From: Trametes villosa
Lineage: Eukaryota; Basidiomycota; Agaricomycetes; Polyporales; Polyporaceae
Direction: 5' to 3'
DNA length: 64,000 nt
Assembly: GCA_002964805.2 (NCBI GenBank)
Contig: PUDQ02000143.1
Coordinates: forward strand, 506,001-570,000
The position numbers and the translations under genes were made by a program. The notes under the pieces were generated by a model, which did no database searches, was not told the DNA's origin, and saw only the letters and a list, made by a program, of their open reading frames with translations. Within the stretch, counting starts at the first letter, position 1. The number at the start of each line of letters is the position of its first letter. Shown piece after piece: positions 20,720 through 35,000 of the stretch.

Positions 20720-23700
20720 CTACGCGACCTCGATCGTGCGCAGGAACCGCTCGTGCATGCTCGAGTGGATGTTCCGCACGCGCGCCGCGTCCGCGAAAAA
20801 CGGCGTCCGGATCTGCGCCTGCGCCTGTTGTCCCGCCCCGTTAGCATATGCCCGCGACTACGACCACAAACGGGAACACGAAAGGAAGAGCGGCCACTCA
20901 CCACCGCTACAGGCCGGATCTGGTCGAGGAGGCGCACGAGCTGCGCCGTCATCTCCGCGGCCGCCGCCGTGTGGCGCACGTCTGCGCGGTCGGGGAGCAC
21001 GTCCGGGAGGACGGCGACGAGGCGCGGCACGCTGCGCGCGAGCTGGTCGAGCTCGGCCGTCTCCGCCGCGTCGAGCGCGCCGTCGGCCGCCACGAGGTGC
21101 TCGCGCAGCTGCGGCAGGCGCGTGAGCGCGTGCGCGTAGTCCAGGAAGACCTGCGCGGCACACGTCGTCAGCTCGCTGATGAGGGGAGGGGATGCACTGG
21201 GACTGACCTTGCCGCGGTCGGTCCAGCCGCTGACAGGCCGCCCGTCGAAGACGTCGAAGAGCTCCCGCAGGAGCGCGAGGTCCTCGCGGATGACGGCGTC
21301 CGGCGCAAGCTCGAGTACGGCGATGTCGTGTGCCGCGTCATACAGCCCTGCTGCGAGGTACAGCTCGTACGCCTCGTACACCTTCCCGCTGTCGAGCGCG
21401 TGAATGGCCTGGGAACACAACAGCTGCTTAGAAGGTACAGGGCGGACACACAGCACGAGTTTCGTACCTTAGCCTCGTTGATCCACGCGACAGGAATCTT
21501 CAGACTACCCACGAGCCCACGCGTCACCCAGTCGTCGAGCTTCGCCGCCGAACGCGTCAGGAGCTCCCTAATCACCTTTGCCCGCCTGCGACCCCGACCT
21601 GTCAGTTTACGCTGCAGACCCGAACGCGGGGCGAGGAGACCACGCACCCGGCGGACCCCTCGATGTGCAGCAGCACGAAGACAGCCTCCTGGATCATGCC
21701 GAGCTGCTCGAGCTGAGACGCGTAGCTGTTCGCGAGCAGATCCGCGCTGGGGCTGTGCCCCTCCACCCCGTCGTCGTCCTCCTGATCGCGCCTCCGCACG
21801 GACGTGTCGCGGTCCGCGAGGTCGCGCACGCGCAGGCACCGCGAGAGCAGGATGTACAGGTGCCACGGGAGGCGGAAGTCCGCTGGCGACGGGCTGAACG
21901 AGAACGAGGAGAGCACGGCGGACAGGTTGCACGCCGGGTCGGCGAACAGCCTGATCAGCGAGTACAGCGCGTCCGGATGCTGCGCCTTCGACGGCAGCTT
22001 CCACGCCGAGTCCGCGCTGTCCGCGCGCTCGGTGTACCACGGGGCGGGCGGCGCGACGTCCGCGCGGTCGTCCCGCCACAGCGCGTCGTACGCCGCGAAC
22101 ACGTCCGCGATGGGCGCGTCCATCGGCAGCCCGAACCACAGCTGCAGGCCGAACGCACGCTTCCAGTCCAGGCCGCGCGCGAGGTGCAGCTCCGCGCTCT
22201 GCTCGGCCCCGCTCCCGCCTGAGCCCGCGAGCGTGTCCGCGACGCCCGCGAGCAGCGCGTACACCTTGCGCGTGTCCTCGCCGATGTGCGCGTCGATGCG
22301 CTCCTCGCGCCAGATCTCGAGCTGCTCCTGCAGGTCCGCGCGGAACGCCGCGTCGCCGGGGCACTGCGCGATGAGCGACGCGAGCTTCACGTTCCCGCCA
22401 TCGGCCGCCGCCTCGCACGCGCGTTCCACTTGGTAGCCGCTCAGGAGCGTGAACACGGTCTTGTCCCATTTGGCGTCGAGCTGGTCACGCAGGTCGGCGT
22501 CCATCGCGGATGAGACGGCAGTCTTGAGCCATTTTGACAGCTCGGTCTTCCGTCTGATCGCCCTGAGCCGGTGTCGAACGTGCACGTCTGGGATGTCGTC
22601 CAGGCGGAAGTCGATGGGGTCGAACAGCGCGTGGCCCAGGCGGAACAACGCGGGTTCGAAGGACTGGTCGGTGGAAGGGAACTGCGCGATGAAGGACGCG
22701 AAGGTGAGTCTCGCAGACGGGTTCGCGAAAGGGATTCCGTCCGCGTCCTCTTCGATGGTCGTGTTGCTCAGGTGGTGAGATAGCAAGCGGGAGGCGCTTG
22801 CCGACGCGTCTGGGGCAGCGCCAGAAACGAGGGGTATCGTGGTGAGTTTCACAATTGAGGCATTGGCGGAGGATTGCCTGCGAAAGGTCAGACCAGTACT
22901 ACTGGCAGGAGCTGAGATACTCACGACGTTCCGGCTGGCCCGCACAAGCTCCCCAGGTGCACAAGCGTGCCGCCAGGACCCCATCCTACGCGGAACGAGC
23001 GGCCAAACGCGAGCCCCGCGTCGATGTACGCGCCCTCGTGACCGACGAACGCGGACGCAGAGCTTTCCACCCGAGAGTATTTGCGTGACGGACGATATGG
23101 CTCAGGTTCCAGGTCGTGCGCGAAAGACGCGCGCTGTGACACCACGCCACTTCAACGATCCCGCCAGACATGGACTCTGCCAATTGACGCACCTGGCGCG
23201 AGTCCGCGCGAGCACCCTCCCCGTCCGAGTCTCTGCTGTGCTTTCGCCCAAGGGTAGATGTAAGGAGGAGCCTCTTACGCGACTGCGGCTGGTTCAGGGC
23301 CTTGAGAGCCTTTTCTTCTTCCGGCATGCGGAAGAGGGATGTCTGCATAACGTGCATCTTCTGTGGGTCGACGCCAATCTCTCTCGCCCAAGGAATAATT
23401 GTTGGGTCGCCATTTGCGCGCGTTGACCGCCCAGCGGGTTTGGAGTGGCCAGTTGTCCGCCCTCGCGCGTCGTCTTCGCTCTCCTCGTCTTCGTCCTCAT
23501 CCTCGTCCTCGTCCAGCTCCTCGTCGACCTCCTCCTCCTCTTCGCTCTCCTCATCCTCGTCATCTTCGTCCTCGACATCGCTTGGCTCGCGGTTCGCGGC
23601 GCGGTTTGGACGAGCCACAACCCGCACCTCATCCTCGTCCATGGACTCGTGGTCCTGAGGCGGCTTCTCCGGCGGTGGTGGTGGTACCTCCATGGGCACA

Positions 23701-23747
23701 TCTTCCTCCTCCTCACTGTCCGAGACATATGCCCTGAAGCGAGCCAT
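20720..23747 (-). CDS. Nucleoporin Nup96/Nup145C (Y-complex scaffold)
   Basis: Spliced 888-aa protein. Minus exons are 23747-23193, 23133-22925, 22877-21648, 21585-21468, 21408-21208, 21150-20902 and 20824-20720, all in frame. The N-terminus (MARFRAYVSDSEEEED) leads into a long acidic tract (about 50-100), then TIIPWAREIGVDPQKMHVMQT, RKYSRVESS and the SFRVGWGPGGTLVHLG strand typical of Nup96. A long helical Nup96 domain follows (HALFDPIDFRLDDIPDVHVRHR, LSKWLKTAV, WHLYILLSRCLRV, EAVFVLLHIEGSAG, LLTRSAAKLDDWV, YELYLAAGLYDAAHDIAVLEL). Nup145C is a member of the Nup84/Nup107 Y-complex in the nuclear pore ring. No FG repeats or autoproteolytic HFS site precede it, so here it is an independent gene and not a processed Nup98-Nup96 precursor. 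Confidence 0.88.
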
Positions 23748-24349
23748 TACGCGAGAGACCGAGAAGTATAGATACAAGCGAGTAGGATGAGGGTGAGAGC
23801 AGAGCCGCGAAGCGTGCTCGAACGCGCTCTCGCCGGGACAAGCGCCTTAACAAGCGCCCCTCCCCTTCAAACGCAACTAATTGAACTAGTGCGTGCGCAT
23901 AGTCACTCTGTAGCATGCCTTGTATCACAGCTGACTTTACTTGGGTACGCTTAGAATTACGTCACTTACAAAGACTTACTTGGCCATCACCAGTTGCTTA
24001 CTACTACTAGCTACCACTTCCCACTTTACATACACTTTATCAATATCAGTCGTTACTGGAGCCAGCTGCTTGCTCCAAGTCCTTGACACATTCTCTTCAA
24101 ATTGCATGTTGCGATCTCATCTTTGTTGTCCTTGAAGCTTGACCACTTGAATTCAACGACCAGCAGAATGCCATCCCTCTCGTACTCTGAGGAAATAGTG
24201 CTTCGATAGTCAGCGGCCTCCGACTCTTCGCTGAGCGCCGTGAGCACTCTTCTGAGTCTTCATTCCCCGACTGTTGATCTTGGACGCCCACGACGGTTGC
24301 AACTCCTTGTTCGGCGACGTTCAGAGTGTGCAGAACAGAGACGTTGGCG
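23748..24349. other. Divergent intergenic region between Nup96 (-) and PDK1-like kinase (+)
   Basis: About 600 bp carrying two outward promoters. It includes a T/A-rich patch (23940-24110) poorer in GC than its surroundings. No clear TATA box or coding ORF. Confidence 0.5.
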
Positions 24350-26567
24350 ATGGCCGCCCCTCCGGCATGGGCGTACCTCGACATGCGGGACGAACAGCCC
24401 CGCGTGGCCAACGACGTCGATGTCGATCATCCCGCTGCCCGGACAGCTCCACCTCCCGCCCTGGGCCTGACGAACGGAACCTCCAATGGCACGACCTCAA
24501 CCTCCTCCGGAAAACCCCCAAGCATGGCGACCCCAAACGACTTCAAGTTTCTGCGGGAGTTGGGCAGCGGATCGTGGTCGACCGTGCGTGCACCTCTGCC
24601 TCTGTGAGACGACGTACTCACCGCGTTCGTGCAGGTCATGGAGGCCGTGCAAGTGTTGACGGCGAAACGCTACGCCCTCAAGATCCTGAGCAAAACGCAA
24701 CTCATCAAGCTGAAGAAGGTCAAGTACGCGACGGTCGAGAAAGACACCCTCGCAAAGCTCTCAGGCGGCCACCCGGGCATCATCAGGATGCACGCCGCGT
24801 TCCAAGACGAGACTTCGCTCTGTAAACGAACAATCGCATGACACGCACGCTCCACAGGATGCTGACCGGATGTGGTTTAGACTTTGTGCTAGATCTCGCG
24901 GACAACGGAGATCTAGCCGACCTGGTGAAGAAGCACGGCTCCCTCAACCTGCCATGTGCGCGGTGGTACACCGCCCAGATCGTCGATGCGGTGCTGTGGA
25001 TGCACAGTCAGGGCGTGGTGCACAGGGACATGAAGCCGGAGAACGTGCTGCTGGACAGCGAGTTACGCGTGAAGATCACGGATTTCGGATCGGCATATTT
25101 ATCCCCGGACAAGGATCTTTGTAAGTACATTATCATATGCTCCCGTACGCCTATGCATTGCCGAGATAACACCGCCAAGCCCCGCGTGCGAGCACCTTTG
25201 TGGGGAGCGCGGCCTATGTCTCACCAGAATTGCTCAACCGGGCATCGAAGACAACAAGTAGCAGGTCGGCACACTCTTACACACCGCATATAGCCACAGT
25301 TTCTGACTCCCAGATGAAGTTCGGACCTGTGGGCAATCGGATGCACGTTGTACTTCCTCGTCGCAGGAATGCCCGCGTTTGCTGCCATCAACGACTACCA
25401 GAGTTTTCGCAAGATCGAGGCACTGGACTACACGTTCCCCGATGGTTTCTACGACACAGCCAAAGACCTCGTCCAGCGCCTTCTCGTACGTGCTCGGCCG
25501 CCCCCTTGTACTATTCAATATCCTGATCCAATTATGTTGCAGGTCCTCGACCCCTCTGAACGCCTCGGAGTAGAACCCAAATCATCCCCCTCCGACCTCC
25601 GCAACCATCCCCTCTTCTCCTCCCCTTCCCCCTCCGAAGACCCATCCTCAGCTCCAATCAACTGGGACACGCTCTGGACAGACCCCCCAGTTCCCACCGA
25701 GACCGGCATCGTCGCACCTGCGGTACGGCACGCCGACGACGACACCGAAGACGTCTGGGAGAGCATGGTGCACGAGTTCACGCTCGCGAACCTGAGCTCG
25801 CCCCGGCCCTTCGACGGCGACCCGCTCTCCACAAACGGCTCCCCCGCGCCCGTAGACGTCCCCCCGGACGCTGTCCCGCCTCCCGTCGCGCGTCCCGTCA
25901 CGCCCGAAGCAGATACAGAGACGGAAACGCGCAACGGCCAGCCCGTTATTGCGCCGGAGGCAGCGGTAGAAGCCCAGGAAGACGCCTCGGACCCGGACTT
26001 AGCGGGGCTCTCCCAAAAAGACTGGTGAGCTTCTACGTTCGAGTCCCGGACCCGGGGCCCACGCGAGCATGCAGGGAAGGAAACCTTATCTCACGCGTCG
26101 ATCTTGTGTGCGCAGGTCCGACGTGCTGGCCCCTGGCGAGACGCTCCGGAGGGCCGCGGCAACCAGGACGCAGCGGCGCAAGGGGCTGCTCAAGCAGAGC
26201 CGGGCGTGCGCGCTCTTGCTGACGTCTACCCCGTGCGTCCTGTGCGTGTTGGTGGGTGAGAAGGACGGGAAGCCGAGGGCGGGCGATGTCAAACACATAT
26301 TTGTGTTTTCGCGCGCTGGAAACGTCCAAGTTAACGGCTCGAGTCCCAAGAAAGCGGAGAAGAACGAGGTTACGGGCTGCCGGACGACTGATGAGCCGCC
26401 TAGACTTGTATTGCAGACGGTGGGTCCCGACGCGCTGTACCGCATCCGTGGGCTCGGTCCGCTCACTCGCTTCACAGGCTGAGAAGGAGTATGTGTACGA
26501 CTTCACGGATCGGGCGGCTTTGAATAGATGGGCACAGGAGATTCGTTCTCTCGTAAACTCTCCGTAG
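24350..26567 (+). CDS. PDK1/Pkh-type AGC kinase with C-terminal PH domain
   Basis: Spliced 595-aa kinase with exons 24350-24583, 24635-24821, 24881-25120, 25180-25264, 25320-25485, 25543-26024, 26116-26419 and 26478-26567. Kinase features in order are the Gly-rich loop LGSGSWSTV (about 71-79), the lysine in YALKIL, YFVLDLADNGDL hinge, HRDMKPEN catalytic loop, DFGSA, the activation segment STFVGSAAYVSPELL typical of PDK1, SDLWAIGCTLYFLVAG and QRLLVLDPSERLG. A Ser/Pro-rich linker (about 330-465) is followed by a PH-like domain ending VYDFTDRAALNRWAQEI. PDK1/Pkh kinases phosphorylate the activation loop of other AGC kinases (Ypk, Sch9 and PKC types) downstream of sphingolipid or phosphoinositide signals at the plasma membrane and eisosomes. 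The junction of exons 4 and 5 is the least certain: GTCGGC donor and ATGAAG acceptor were the only pair that kept the frame. Confidence 0.9.
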
Positions 26568-26994
26568 AAGGAGAGAAGGAGGAGAAGTAGAGCTTTACCC
26601 ATGGACGCTGTAGAGTACTTTTGGAACTTCTTGGAAGGGCGGTATACACGGACTTATTCAATGATCAAGCAAGGCAATTGTAGTCTTTGACGTTACTCGC
26701 AATACCGCTGCAACTTGTCTTTATGTCTCACGTAAAAGTACGAAACCTGAGGCACCTAGCAGAGTGTGGGGATTTGCTGCTTCGATTTCCTCGTACACAC
26801 AGCAGGTCATGAAGGTAAGGCCGATAGTACGGCAATATATTAAGTTCAACTCGTGTAAATGATACGTTCTATCCCGAAATCAATGCATCCCTAGCGTGTC
26901 TGAGTCAAAGTGCGGCGTTCTAACAATCCAAGAGCCGGGAACCGTTCCCATTCGCAGCCGTTAAAGGAGCGTTGAATCTTATTCATTCAATCGT
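26568..26994. other. Intergenic between convergent kinase and peroxidase genes
   Basis: 3' flanks only; no ORF of note. Confidence 0.5.
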
Positions 26995-28325
<1,331 letters not shown>

Positions 28326-28410
28326 GGTCTGCTAGCTGAGAGAGTAGTAGAGATGGCTCAGAAGAGGAGAAGTGGATGACCTGAGGACTTCAGCGGTCGC
28401 CTCCGCCCCT

Positions 28411-28424
28411 CTTATACTGCACCC
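28411..28424 (-). promoter_or_regulatory. MnP core promoter: TATA box with abutting metal-response-like element
   Basis: On the minus strand TATAAG (28416-28411) lies 86 bp before the ATG. Overlapping it on the plus strand is TGCACCC (28418-28424), and TGCGCGC occurs further up at 28725-28731. Both match TGCRCNC, the metal-response element reported in mnp promoters of white-rot fungi. Such short motifs occur by chance, so this is suggestive only. Confidence 0.4.
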
Positions 28425-30427
28425 CGCCCTCCATCCTACTTGCCTGCCTGCGCTGGACGCGCAGTGTCGTGCAGCGATCTTCCTGACTGCGACCAATCAC
28501 AGCGCAGTTATTTCGACAGCGTGAAAGACGGCAACCGGGCTCATGGGCTGAGGGGCGAACCCGTGGGTTCGGGGCAGCGCTCGCGAGCTGCTGAATAGCC
28601 AATGGGCGGGGCCGCCCGCCCCAAAGTCCGGGCGGACGCCCGGCAAGGGCTGTTCCTTGGGCAGCAGCACCGCATCCACGCAGGGCCCGACGGGTCTGCA
28701 TGAGAAAGGAAAAAGGGCGGTGGGTGCGCGCACGGGCTCGGCACCCGGATGTGGGGACGCCCGCGTCCGCGCGCGGCACTGCGGACTGCGTTCTGTGCAA
28801 GCACGGCGGGTGAGACGATACCACGGGTGGAGCGGGAAACGTACATTACGCCTTACCGGGCAGGCCGCTTCGCAGATGAAACGAGTAGCCGTACCGCCCC
28901 GATTGTTGGGTTGACCCGGGCCCTGGGAAGCTTGAGAAGAGAGTGATCGGGCGTGGGAGCTCGAATGGCTGGATGTGTGTGTCCTCCCGCGCAAGGCTGC
29001 TTGATGGACCAGGAACGCAGGGATCAGCGGTGGGAAGGATGACTGCGACTGGTTACCCGCTGTATAGAACCTGCGCACGCACCGGCTTAGGAGTCGCGCG
29101 CCCAAGATACTGTCAGCGCCCAACCGCGACTCGAGTGGATGCGCTGTCAAAGGCCTGGACGACCGGCAACAGATTGCGTCTTCATCCTGTGAACATTGAG
29201 TCACGACCGGAGCACTTGTCAGCCGAGGTCGGATACGCAGAGAGCCCGCTGACTGAGAGACAAGCTTGTTTGCCAGAGGCCAACGAACACTCGGACACAA
29301 GTGGCGGGAACAACTAGAACTTGGGCTTACGCATGCCGTTGAGCAGCAAAGATGGCCGAAGGTTCGACAAGTCCGTAAGAAACAGCAAGTTCAGCTGTAG
29401 TACCACGGCTACTGACGCATGATCACGCCGATTGCTACGGGGTGTTCATGACTTGAAGCCGATCGGATGTCCTGCACTGGCCTGCCATTAGCCTGCCGAG
29501 TGATTCTATCAGTGAAGTAGATGCGGGGTATTACCCCAGAGTGGCTCCCCAGTCGGTATGCCTTTTCCATGCTCTATGCTGACCTCCATATAGCGCGAGC
29601 TTAAGGAAGCAGAAAAACCAGGACAGCTCGCGCCTGAAGTGTGCCACAAAGGTACTGCAGCCGCCACAGTTTGCAGACAGAGCCAAACAACCGCCGTACT
29701 TTTAGGCGTCTAGACGAACACAGCAAGTACTTTGGCTTGGCGCACTCGCAGTCTGCGAACGTTCGCTTCGTCCTGATACTGATGCTCACTCCCGTTCAAC
29801 TCTTCCTACAATTTTTGCTGCTTCTTCGTTGCGACCCAAGAACGCCCTTGTTTGCATGGTATTTTCCAATCCCGAAATGACGAATTCCGGTCTGGTTTAA
29901 CACAAGTCCGACGGCCCGAAGCCAGCATCAGCATCCTCGATGTTCAGTCATACATCTCACTACAGCGCTCCGAGTTGGCCCAGGATCACTGAGTTTCATG
30001 AGAACACAGCTCGTTACGTGCACGTTCGTGACTGCGATCACAGCTGCGACCCATCTCGGATCTCCGACAATCCAAGAAACAATCGTCGGGCTGACGCGGC
30101 CTCCTTGGGCTCACTGGCACAAGCTTGAGCGAACGGACGGAGTGCTGTCTTCGAGCTGTCCCTGTCGGAAGATCTTCTGGTTGTTGCCTACGTCCCAAAC
30201 TAATATGTGTCTTACATGCTTTGCTAGGATGCAGCGTGCATTTACCGCTCAGATCGCGTGCAATTCAACGATCGGCCCGGTCATGCCAATGGAAGTCGCT
30301 TCTGAAGCCTCGCGGATACAATGTGTGCACTCGGCATGTCCTTCATGGTGCGCTAGGGCCTGGCAGTGGGCTACCTAGCAAAGCCTGCAGTACCGCGAGT
30401 CGCCATCTCACCACCTTGCCCAACGAC
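28425..30427. other. Two-kilobase intergenic region upstream of mnp and of the BTB gene
   Basis: Holds the divergent upstream regions of mnp (-) and the BTB gene (+). The 268-codon minus-strand ORF near 28497-29300 has no domain signal and was judged fortuitous. Nothing else recognised. Confidence 0.45.
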
Positions 30428-31531
30428 ATGGACGTCAGCTGTACCAGCACTCCTCCACCCGTGACACAGAATCACCGTGATCATGCCAACGATTCCACAC
30501 CCGACATAGCTGCTTCCCAGGACCAGAGCCCCAGAGAGCCCTCTGCGCCAAGCATCGGCGGCCTCGTGCGGGACGCCGACTTCTGGTTCGACGACGGAAA
30601 CGTCGTACTCGCAGCGGGCGGGACTGCGTTCAAGATCTACAAGGGCCTGCTTTTAGCACAGTCCTCCGTGTTTGCCTCATCGATCGCCCAAGCGACGGAG
30701 ACCTTTGAAGGCTGCCCTCTAGTACACACATCCGACTCGCCAAATGACCTGCGGCTCCTCCTCCACGTACTGATACCGAAGACGCATCGGCGGTAAGTTC
30801 ACGGCGTGGGTCAAACTTGAATGTATTCCAAACCGTGAAGCTCATCAAGATCATACGGCAGGGTCTATATCGCGTCGCAGGACGCGAACGGCTACTCGTG
30901 CGGGGAGCTCTCAGTACTCGGCCGCCTAGCACACAAGTACCTCATCGAGGACGTCAAGGCCCAGGTCCTCTCCTGCCTCACCACCCACTTCACAAAAAGC
31001 CTCGACAGCTGGGAACGGGCGCCCCCGCCGTTCGAGATGACCCGCCAACACTTCGCCGAGTGCATCGGTGTCGTCGCGCTAGCACGGCTCACCAATACGC
31101 AGGAGCTCCTTCCCATGCCCCTGTATTTCTGCACGCTTCTGGGGGGTGACATCATCCAGGGCTGGACGCGCGCAGACGGCTCGGTCGAGCACCTCGGTCC
31201 CGCCGACCTCCGGCGCTGCATCAACGCCTATGGAATGCTGCACAGGGAGGTCGCCCCCCTCTGGACGCGCGCGCACAGCGTGACGCCCCCCAAGGGCTGC
31301 TCATCGTCGTCGGTGTGCCTGACAATCATACGGGAGCTGCGCAAGAAGCATCTCGAGAGCAAGGAGGCGCACTGGCTTCTTCACAATAGCCCCCTGTCTG
31401 CACTCCCCGAGGGCCGCCGGGGCCTGTGCGCTGCATGCACGGTTCGGTTGGACGAAAGCTCTTACAAGGAGCGAAACGAGTGTTTGTTGGCGCTGCCCTT
31501 CATCCTCGACCTGGAAGAAGACACCGTGTAG
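30428..31531 (+). CDS. Single BTB/POZ-domain protein
   Basis: Spliced 344-aa protein with exons 30428-30792 and 30862-31531 (intron 69 bp, phase 2). After a low-complexity N-terminus (1-40) a BTB domain begins at RDADFWFDDGNVVLAAGGTA, with FKIYKGLLLAQSSVFASSI and LVHTSDSPNDLRLLLHVL, continuing across the intron into LSVLGRLAHKYLIEDVKAQV. The C-terminal half is a helical region (ECIGVVALARLTNTQELLP ... CLTIIRELRKKHLESKEAHW) seen in many basidiomycete BTB proteins of unknown function. A CxxC pair (LCAAC, late) is present. BTB domains mediate dimerisation and sometimes CUL3 ubiquitin-ligase recruitment. It is clearly different from the double-BTB array at 48.8-55.2 kb. Confidence 0.82.
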
Positions 31532-32066
31532 CCCGGGCCCCGAAGGGGTAAGCGTTCCGGTTCTCCCAGTCCCCCCTCACGTCATCAACGTTAATGAGGT
31601 CTTCAGGCCGCACCGCGCCGGGACCTCCCGGCTTCGGTACCCTTTCATCGACGAACTCAACGGGCATCTGGACGTTGTTAACATATAGGAGAACGTACAA
31701 TTTTTGCTTATGAAGCGCTATGCGATTTCACGACTTATCCCGTTCTTCTACTGCCACAATATTGTATTGAGCTGCAATGTGCATATATTCGACAGTATCC
31801 GTGGCATTCACGACGCTCTTCGAGCTTCCGCTGCGCCGTGACCCCCGCAATCGAACCCGACCAAACAGTTCGCCAACCTAGTATCCCTGGCGTCGACCAG
31901 AAGGATATCACGCCGCACACCGAGGGACTGAGAAGCACAGCCCACGCGTACTCCGTTCCGAGAAGAAAGCGTTAATTTTCCAGAGATACACAGGGGCGAG
32001 CAGTGCAACGACATCGGTGGAGACGTCCCTCATCCGCTGCGCTCGAACGTCCCGAACACAGACCAG
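31532..32066. other. Intergenic between convergent BTB and coatomer genes
   Basis: About 535 bp of 3' flanks, no supported feature. Confidence 0.5.
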
Positions 32067-35000
32067 CTATGATCGAGGCGCGGGGAGGCCGGAGGAGGCG
32101 ACACCGATCTCCGTCAGCCCAGTGAGCGGGTCGAGCTGCCCCTTGTACTGTGGCTGGTATGCGGCGTCCGTGTACGGGCAGCGCACCGCAGGCGAGCCCT
32201 TGTAGATCGGCGTGAAGCTCGCGCCGCACACCTCGAACTCCGTGAACTCGTCGTAGTGGATCTCGACCGCGTTCCGCGGGTTGCGGTCTCCCGCCGCGAT
32301 ACGCTGCCGTGCCTATGTTGTCTCATTAGTGTCTGAATAGGAACGGGATACGCTTATGCTTACCTGCGCCACAATCTTCGGGTCCGGGTTGAGTTCCAGC
32401 AGCCGCCGCGCGAACTTCGCCGCGGTGGCGTGGTTGTTCACCTTCGCAAAAACGCCGATGGCGCTGCGCAGCGCGATCTGCAGGTGTGCCGGCTGCAGCT
32501 TGCAGTTCGTGAAGTACGCCGCGAGCTCCAAGCTGCGGCGGATGTTGTCCGGCTCCTCCTGCGCGACCCTGCGGCGCTCGATCTCCATGGTGACGCCCAG
32601 GAGGTACTCCCGCGAGAGTGTGACCAGGTCGCGCCACTGGAATACGGAGTGATTAGCTTAGCGTGAGGTACAAGCAGCGGTCAATCACTCACCTCCTTGG
32701 CCTCGCTGTCAGATGCGATGGGCACGAGGAGCAGCGAACGGAGCGCAGAGCGGAACGCTGCCTGCGCGTCGGGCAGTTTGTTGCCGGACACGGCGCGGAA
32801 GCCTTCTGAGAGCTCGACGCGAATAGAGGACAGGGTGCGCACGGCAACAGGCAGCACCTTGCTCGGTGCGTGTTCCTCCGGGTTGCGGCGCAGGTGCAGT
32901 TGGAGGGGAGGGAGGGAGGCCATGGGGGAGAGGTATACATGCGAGGAGCGGTAGATGGAGAGGAAGATAGGCTTGAGATCTGCGAAGTTGACGATGCCGA
33001 ACTGACGGCTCAGAAGCTGTGGGGGTGAGGGTAGAGTTAAACATCGCTCCCTGACGTCAAAGCAAAGTCCACTGACCTGCATCGCTGTGTCGAAGGAACC
33101 CGCTGCGACGTGATCTGCCGCGAACGGCGAGTTGCGCGTCCAGAGCTCGGTCTCGCTGACACCGGGCGTAGCTCCCGCGCCGAGCTCAGGCTCTTCCTCC
33201 GCAGCTTCCTCCTCATCAGCCTCCTCGGCATCCTCAGCGTCCGCATCGAGGTCCCAGGCGCCTTCCTCCGCGGGGATGTCCTCGACTTCCTCCTCCTTCG
33301 CCCAGTCGTCCAACGCGGCAGGAGCAGCACCGTTGCCGTCGATGCCGTTCGCGTAGGGTGCGTCGGCGCCGGCCTCAAGGCCGTTGGCGAGCGCGCGGTC
33401 GAAGAAGCTCTCGCCCGTAGACAGTGACGGCCAGTTGAACTCGGCGGTCGACGAGACTACAGGAGGGGGCTTCAGCGTTGATTGGCCGAACGAAGGGACG
33501 TCGTCGACATCAGCCTCGGTGAGGCCTGCGGCTTCCAGGATCTCGAGCGCGACATCGTCGAGGCCGTTCGTCTTGGCGGTAAGATATGCCAGCGAATCTG
33601 GATCTGAGTTAGCTTCGCGCGCCCTCGCTGTATATATCAGGGTCCTTACACATTCCAACGTCCCGCAGCACCGCAATCCGACCGTGAACGTCTCCCGCAT
33701 AGAGTGCGTTGTGGAAGCGCGACATCGGGTCCCCGCGCGCGTCCGCGATCTTCTGCATCTTCGTGAGCTTCTCTGTGCTGCCTGTAGCCAGGTACAAGAA
33801 GGACAGGCGATCGAAGTTCTTTGTCCGTTGGTACGCCTTCTCGACGATCTGCGTCCCCAAGTTAGTTGAAAGGTTACGATGGCAGTGCATGCGCAGCGTG
33901 CTGACGGACCTTGTGGTTGCCTTGCTTCAGGGCCTGCTGCGCGACGCGTTCCCAGCACTCCCGGCGGTCGAGCGCCTGCGCCGTCTCGAACGCAACGTCG
34001 AGGTTGCCGCACTCAATGGCCAAGTCGAAGCGCGTGTTTTTGTCTTGGACGAAGTGCAGTGCGATCTGTACACATTTCAAGTGAGGACACGCCATATGCA
34101 ACTGGAAGCACGACGCACCTCGGGGAAACCTTTCTGCTGGAGGTACGCGATGATACTCTGGCCGAGAAGGTTGGACGTGCGGATAATGTACAACATCTCC
34201 TCATGGTTGTTCCGAAGAAGCGCAAGCTTGAAGCGGTACTCCGTAGGGTCGATGGTGATCGTGCGCGGCCGCGCTGAGCGGTCGAGGCAGTGTACAGTCT
34301 TGCCCTTCACGCGCGTCAGATATACAGGGTTGTCGAGCGTGCAGATGACGCCGTGGTCGCTGTGACGATGTCAATGTGGGCACCCCACGGTACAAATATA
34401 TGGAGCTTACCCCTGCGCGAGACAGTACTTGATGTGATTTAGCGTCGAGTAGATGAACACGCCCGCGTCGTCCCAAGCGCCGGACTTGATGCGGATGGTC
34501 TCATGGATGAGCGTGTGCTGCGAGAAGTTCTTGTTCGCGATCGTGATGGCTGCTCTCTCAAGATGAGCAACCCGCATGCAGTCCGAAGATGAAAGAACGC
34601 ACTATGCTTGCTGAGAAGGGCGACCAGGGAGCCGTCAGCGCTCCAGACAACGTACTTCACAGGCGGCGTGGTGATCTCCGCCAGCGTCTTTTGTTGTTGG
34701 ATGTCGTAGAGGACGACCGACGACGTCGAGCTCAGGATGAGGCTGGCAGTCCCTCCGTAGAAGATTTCGTTGGTCTGAACCGGCGGCTTGATGGTCTTCA
34801 CGACCGAGTTCGACAGATCCCGGACTTCAATGAGCTATTCATTTGGCCAGGTCAGCGTGTTCAGTATGAGCTGGCCGAGACGCGCGAGCACAATATCTGA
34901 CCTGAACAGCCTTGCCGAGCACCGCGAACCTGTTCCTCGCCACGAAAATCGCGGCCTGGCCGCTCCCACGCTTCCCATCCGTGGACGAATCCTTGACCTC

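Noticed and set aside
23302..23771. Ser- or Leu-rich plus-strand ORFs opposite the acidic Nup96 N-terminus
   Set aside because: They arise from the reverse complement of the GAG/GAC repeat that encodes the acidic tract.
26031..26060. tRNA B-box-like GTTCGAGTCC
   Set aside because: It lies in a kinase intron with no A box or cloverleaf around it.
28497..29300. 268-codon minus-strand ORF upstream of mnp
   Set aside because: No domain, no splice logic, unusual composition; likely chance in GC-rich DNA.
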